This document shows positions 23,357-26,414 of a stretch of 26,414 nt of DNA, in pieces. The stretch spans positions 1 through 26,414 of the forward strand of contig JBBDTC010000203.1 of assembly GCA_040904625.1 (NCBI GenBank), written 5' to 3'. A program made the translations under genes and the position numbers. Each line of letters starts with the position of its first letter. Position 1 is the stretch's first letter. Source of the DNA: JACKNG01 sp040904625. GTDB lineage: Bacteria > Pseudomonadota > Gammaproteobacteria > Ga0077536. The notes under the pieces were generated by a model. The model was not told the origin of the DNA and searched no databases. It worked only from the letters and a program-made list of their open reading frames with translations.

Positions 23357-26077
23357 TCAGGCTTGGGCTGCGGCCCGATCGCCGCGCTCGAGTGTATGGA
23401 GAAGCCCCTTAGGTCGCGTGTAATAAACCCAGGTCAGGGTGAGACAAAGGACATAGAAGCCGAGAAAGCACCATAGTGCCGCGACTGGCCCGCCCGTGAT
23501 CGCGATGGAAGTGCCGTAGGCCTTAGGGATGAAAAATGCGCCATAGGCGGCAATCGCCGAGGTGAATGCGATGATCGCCGCGCTTTCGCGCTCGGCCTGC
23601 CTGCGGCGCGCGACCGGCTCCAATCCTGGCATGAGTCGCGGGATCTCATGCCCCATAATCGCGGGGATCATCTGGAAAGTCGAAGCATTACCAACTCCGG
23701 TCAGGAAAAACAGTCCTATGAAACAGGCAAAAAATCCCTCGAAGGCGCCGGGCTGTTCCTTGATACCCAGAAAGAAAATCACCCCGAAGACTGCCGCAAT
23801 CATGCCGGCGAAGGTCCAGAACGTGACGCGCCCGCCACCGTACCGGTCCGCTACCCAGCCGGTGCCCGCGCGCGAAAGCGCACCGACGAGAGGTCCGAGA
23901 AAGACGAATTTCATTGCATTCACATCAGGAAACATCAGTTTGGTGAGCAGCGGGAAACCAGCCGAATAACCAATAAAACTGCCGAAAGTGCCGGTATAAA
24001 GCACGCACATGATCCAGTTGTGCTTACGGCTGAAGATAATCGCCTGCTCCCTGAAGCTGGCTTTGACATCAGCGATGTCATGCATGCCCAGCCAAGCCGC
24101 AGCCGTCGAAACAATGATGAACGGGACCCAGATGAAGCCGGCGTTCTGCATCCAGAGGCGAGCGCCGTCCGACGTCACCTGAGGATCTCCACCGATTGCT
24201 CCGAAAACACCCGCCGTGATGACCAGCGGCACCAGAAACTGCATCACGGAAACGCCGAGATTGCCCAGTCCGGCATTCAGCGCCAGCGCATTGCCCTTCT
24301 CCGCTTTCGGGTAAAAATAGGCGATGTTAGCCATCGACGACGCAAAGTTGCCGCCGCCCAACCCGCACAGAAGTGCCAGCACCAGGAATATCAGGTAGGG
24401 CGTTCCGGAATCCTGGACCGCGTAGCCGATGCCGAAGGCTGGCAGGAGGAGCGAGGCGGTGGACAGCGTTGTCCAGAGCCTGCCGCCGAAAATTGGCACC
24501 ATGAATCCATAGAAGATACGCAGCGTCGCCCCGGACAACCCTGGTAATGCCGCGAGCCAGAACAGCTGTTCAGTGGTGAAATCAAAGCCTATGGCGGGTA
24601 ATCGCGCAACGACGACCGACCAAACCATCCAGACCGAAAAAGCCAGGAGCAACGCCGGAATCGAGATCCAGAGATTGCGGCGTGCAATAGTTTTTCCTTT
24701 CTGCTCCCAGAATGCTTTGTCCTCGGGGTTCCATTCGGTGAGCGCCCGCCGCATGGTCGTGGTTTCGGCGTGGTGGATCGGCTGCATCTCCGGCAACTCG
24801 GGGAGCCGATCGAGCATCTCGCCATGTGCTGTCCGCTCCATCATGCGAATCGATAGATGCATCCACCCGAGTGACACGGCAACGACCACGAAGAGAAGGG
24901 CGAAGCAACTGGTGTAGATGCCCGTCAAATCGAGGAGTGCACCGAATGTGATAGGTAAAACGAAGCCGCCGAGGCCGCCGATCATGCCGACCAATCCACC
25001 CACTGCGCCCACATGCTTGGGGTAGTAGACAGGGATGTGCTTGAAGACCGCGGCCTTGCCAAGGCTCATGAAGAATCCCAGCGCGAACAGCGTGGTCACG
25101 AACGGCCACAGGCCCATTTCGGTGGAGAAATGGATTGGGCCGAATTTTCCCTGGATCACGTAATCCGTGGGAGGATAGGACAGCATGAAAAGGAAGAGGA
25201 GCGAAAAGCCGAATGTCCAGTACATCACCACGCGCGCGCCGAATCGATCGGACAAATGCCCGCCATAAGCACGGAACAGGGACGCTGACAAGGAAAATGC
25301 CGCAGCGGACATACCTGCAGCTTTGATGTCCAGGCCATAGACGTCGACCAGATAGTGCGGCAACCATAGGGCTAATGCGACAAAGGCACCGAAAACGTAG
25401 AAGTAATACAGCGAGAAGCGCCACACTTGGAGGTTCTTGAGCGGCGCGAATTGTTCAGCCAGCGTGGGAGCCTTGACACCACTGGCGCGACGCGCTATCA
25501 GCTCCGGGTCATCTTCAGCAAGAAACCAGAACGCGATCCCCATCACGATCAAACCCGCACCCCAGGCGTGCGCAACGCCGTGCCAACCGTAGGCCACCAT
25601 GACGAACGGCGCGACGAACTTCGTCACGGCCGCGCCGACGTTGCCCGCTCCGAATATGCCGAGTGCCGTTCCTTGCTTGGCGGTGGGATACCAGCGCGAA
25701 ACATAAGCCACACCGATGATGAACGAGCCCCCGGCAAGACCGATACCAAGGGCTGCGACCAGATACATCGTATAGGTCGAGGCCCAGGTCAGCATCCATG
25801 TTGCCAGGCCGGCAAGAATCATCTGCAGAGAAAATACCAGCCTGCCACCGTATTTCTCGGTCCACACCCCCAGAAACAGACGCGTCAACGACCCTGTGAG
25901 AATGGGTGTTGCCACCAACAGTCCGAATTCCGACTCGTTCAGCGATAATTCCTGCTTTATCGCCACACCGATGATGGAGAAAATCGTCCAGACTGCAAAA
26001 CAGGCCGTGAAAGCTATCGTACTGAGTGCCAGTGCCCGATTCTGATCGCTGCTCGAAACTTGCGTGCCCTGTATCAT
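23357..26077 (-). CDS. narK: Fused NarK-NarK nitrate/nitrite transporter
   Basis: This 906-residue protein is two complete MFS transporters of the nitrate/nitrite porter family in one chain, about 24 spans. Half 1 (about 1-430) has LTRLFLGVWTEKYGGR with Arg66, FGAGNVGAAVTKF and the second Arg in LFRAYGGHLSDRFG. Half 2 (about 490-906) has GATLRIFYG, ALNAGLGNLGVSVMQF and LSRAGTGWVADRYGG. The two nitrate-signature regions and the membrane arginines that bind the anion are thus present in both halves. A charged linker joins them. Known fusions pair a nitrate/proton symporter with a nitrate/nitrite exchanger for respiratory nitrate reduction. GGAG lies seven bases before the ATG. It is convergent with the ligase. 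Confidence 0.93.
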   Translation of the reverse strand: MIQGTQVSSSDQNRALALSTIAFTACFAVWTIFSIIGVAIKQELSLNESEFGLLVATPILTGSLTRLFLGVWTEKYGGRLVFSLQMILAGLATWMLTWASTYTMYLVAALGIGLAGGSFIIGVAYVSRWYPTAKQGTALGIFGAGNVGAAVTKFVAPFVMVAYGWHGVAHAWGAGLIVMGIAFWFLAEDDPELIARRASGVKAPTLAEQFAPLKNLQVWRFSLYYFYVFGAFVALALWLPHYLVDVYGLDIKAAGMSAAAFSLSASLFRAYGGHLSDRFGARVVMYWTFGFSLLFLFMLSYPPTDYVIQGKFGPIHFSTEMGLWPFVTTLFALGFFMSLGKAAVFKHIPVYYPKHVGAVGGLVGMIGGLGGFVLPITFGALLDLTGIYTSCFALLFVVVAVSLGWMHLSIRMMERTAHGEMLDRLPELPEMQPIHHAETTTMRRALTEWNPEDKAFWEQKGKTIARRNLWISIPALLLAFSVWMVWSVVVARLPAIGFDFTTEQLFWLAALPGLSGATLRIFYGFMVPIFGGRLWTTLSTASLLLPAFGIGYAVQDSGTPYLIFLVLALLCGLGGGNFASSMANIAYFYPKAEKGNALALNAGLGNLGVSVMQFLVPLVITAGVFGAIGGDPQVTSDGARLWMQNAGFIWVPFIIVSTAAAWLGMHDIADVKASFREQAIIFSRKHNWIMCVLYTGTFGSFIGYSAGFPLLTKLMFPDVNAMKFVFLGPLVGALSRAGTGWVADRYGGGRVTFWTFAGMIAAVFGVIFFLGIKEQPGAFEGFFACFIGLFFLTGVGNASTFQMIPAIMGHEIPRLMPGLEPVARRRQAERESAAIIAFTSAIAAYGAFFIPKAYGTSIAITGGPVAALWCFLGFYVLCLTLTWVYYTRPKGLLHTLERGDRAAAQA

Positions 26078-26414
26078 TCGGATTCTCCAATCGTCGCGCG
26101 TCTACTTAACCTGCATTTCGCGCATGAATATCAGCAATTTCTCGACAATGAGACTTGATTGATGTCAGTTTACCCTGCGAATAGCGGGGAAAAACAATCT
26201 GTTATGGCTATTTCGATACGCATGCAGAGAGACTTCGCTTACGTATGACAGAAATATCAAGCGCCTTGCAACTTTTGCCGTGGGCGTTCCCGACGTTTGC
26301 CAGGCGGCGCAGTTTGAGGCATGCCGGACGCTAACATTTCGACCCGTAATGGCCAAGGCTGAGTCTATTCCAGCATGGTATGAGTCTGGAGCTGGGGTCG
26401 TATTTCCAACGAGG
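26078..26414. other. Upstream region of narK, no gene recognised
   Basis: This 337-base stretch at the right edge contains the narK promoter with an FNR-like box. A 63-codon frame on the minus strand (26165-26356) has no ribosome binding site and resembles nothing known, so I do not call it. A divergent gene may start beyond the window. Confidence 0.5.
26155..26168 (-). promoter_or_regulatory. FNR/Dnr-like box upstream of narK
   Basis: On the plus strand this reads TTGAT-TGAT-GTCAG, with one perfect half-site and 3 of 5 matches in the other (consensus TTGAT-N4-ATCAA). A possible -10, TATTCA, is read on the minus strand at 26130-26125. This would put the box centre about 41-43 bases before a start near 26118-26120, the usual activator distance. 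The site fits oxygen- or NO-dependent control of nitrate uptake. The second half-site is weak. Confidence 0.45.

Noticed and set aside
26165..26356. 63-codon minus-strand frame upstream of narK
   Set aside because: It has no ribosome binding site and no recognisable features, and its end overlaps the FNR-like box.

Overview
The window looks like chromosomal DNA from a GC-rich, respiring gammaproteobacterium. The class-level placement is inferred from gene content and the style of the proteins; nothing in the window fixes a genus. It carries no rRNA or tRNA gene, no CRISPR array and no intact insertion sequence that I can see.

Layout. Positions 1-480 hold a 37-codon membrane microprotein, a rho-independent terminator and a palindromic MITE-like repeat. 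From 485 to 3224 are a glutathione S-transferase (minus strand), then a two-domain AhpD/CMD-type protein whose stop overlaps the start of a membrane-anchored class III nucleotide cyclase. From 3312 to 10423 (minus strand) lies a tight six-gene operon in the order hyfB-hyfC-hyfE-hyfF-hyfG-hyfI. It is a complex I / hydrogenase-4-like membrane complex in which the catalytic large subunit has lost the cysteine ligands of the Ni-Fe centre. The proximal Fe-S cysteines of the small subunit and the ion-channel residues of the antiporter-like subunits are kept. An AT-rich divergent region (10451-10601) separates it from a small ribbon-helix-helix regulator and a metallo-beta-lactamase/diiron-like protein.

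From 11749 to 18286 genes run on the minus strand: a YhiN-type flavoprotein, a UPF0114 membrane protein, a hemerythrin, a CopD-like membrane protein, an outer-membrane beta-barrel and an SCP-x type thiolase. Divergent to these, on the plus strand, are a nitroreductase, an unrecognised 121-residue protein, an acyl-CoA dehydrogenase and an acyl-CoA ligase. The thiolase, dehydrogenase and ligase together suggest beta-oxidation of some fatty, steroid or terpenoid acid; the substrate cannot be read from the sequence. A second copy of the palindromic repeat (23162-23329) sits between the ligase and a double-length fused NarK-NarK nitrate/nitrite transporter, which has an FNR/Dnr-like box upstream.

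How it fits together. Fused NarK points to nitrate respiration. Hemerythrin and a possible diiron MBL protein point to O2/NO handling. The hyf-like complex is a probable ion-translocating membrane machine of unknown electron partner. The most unusual item is this cofactor-less hyfBCEFGI complex with its divergent RHH gene; the cyclase with altered purine-specifying residues is the second.
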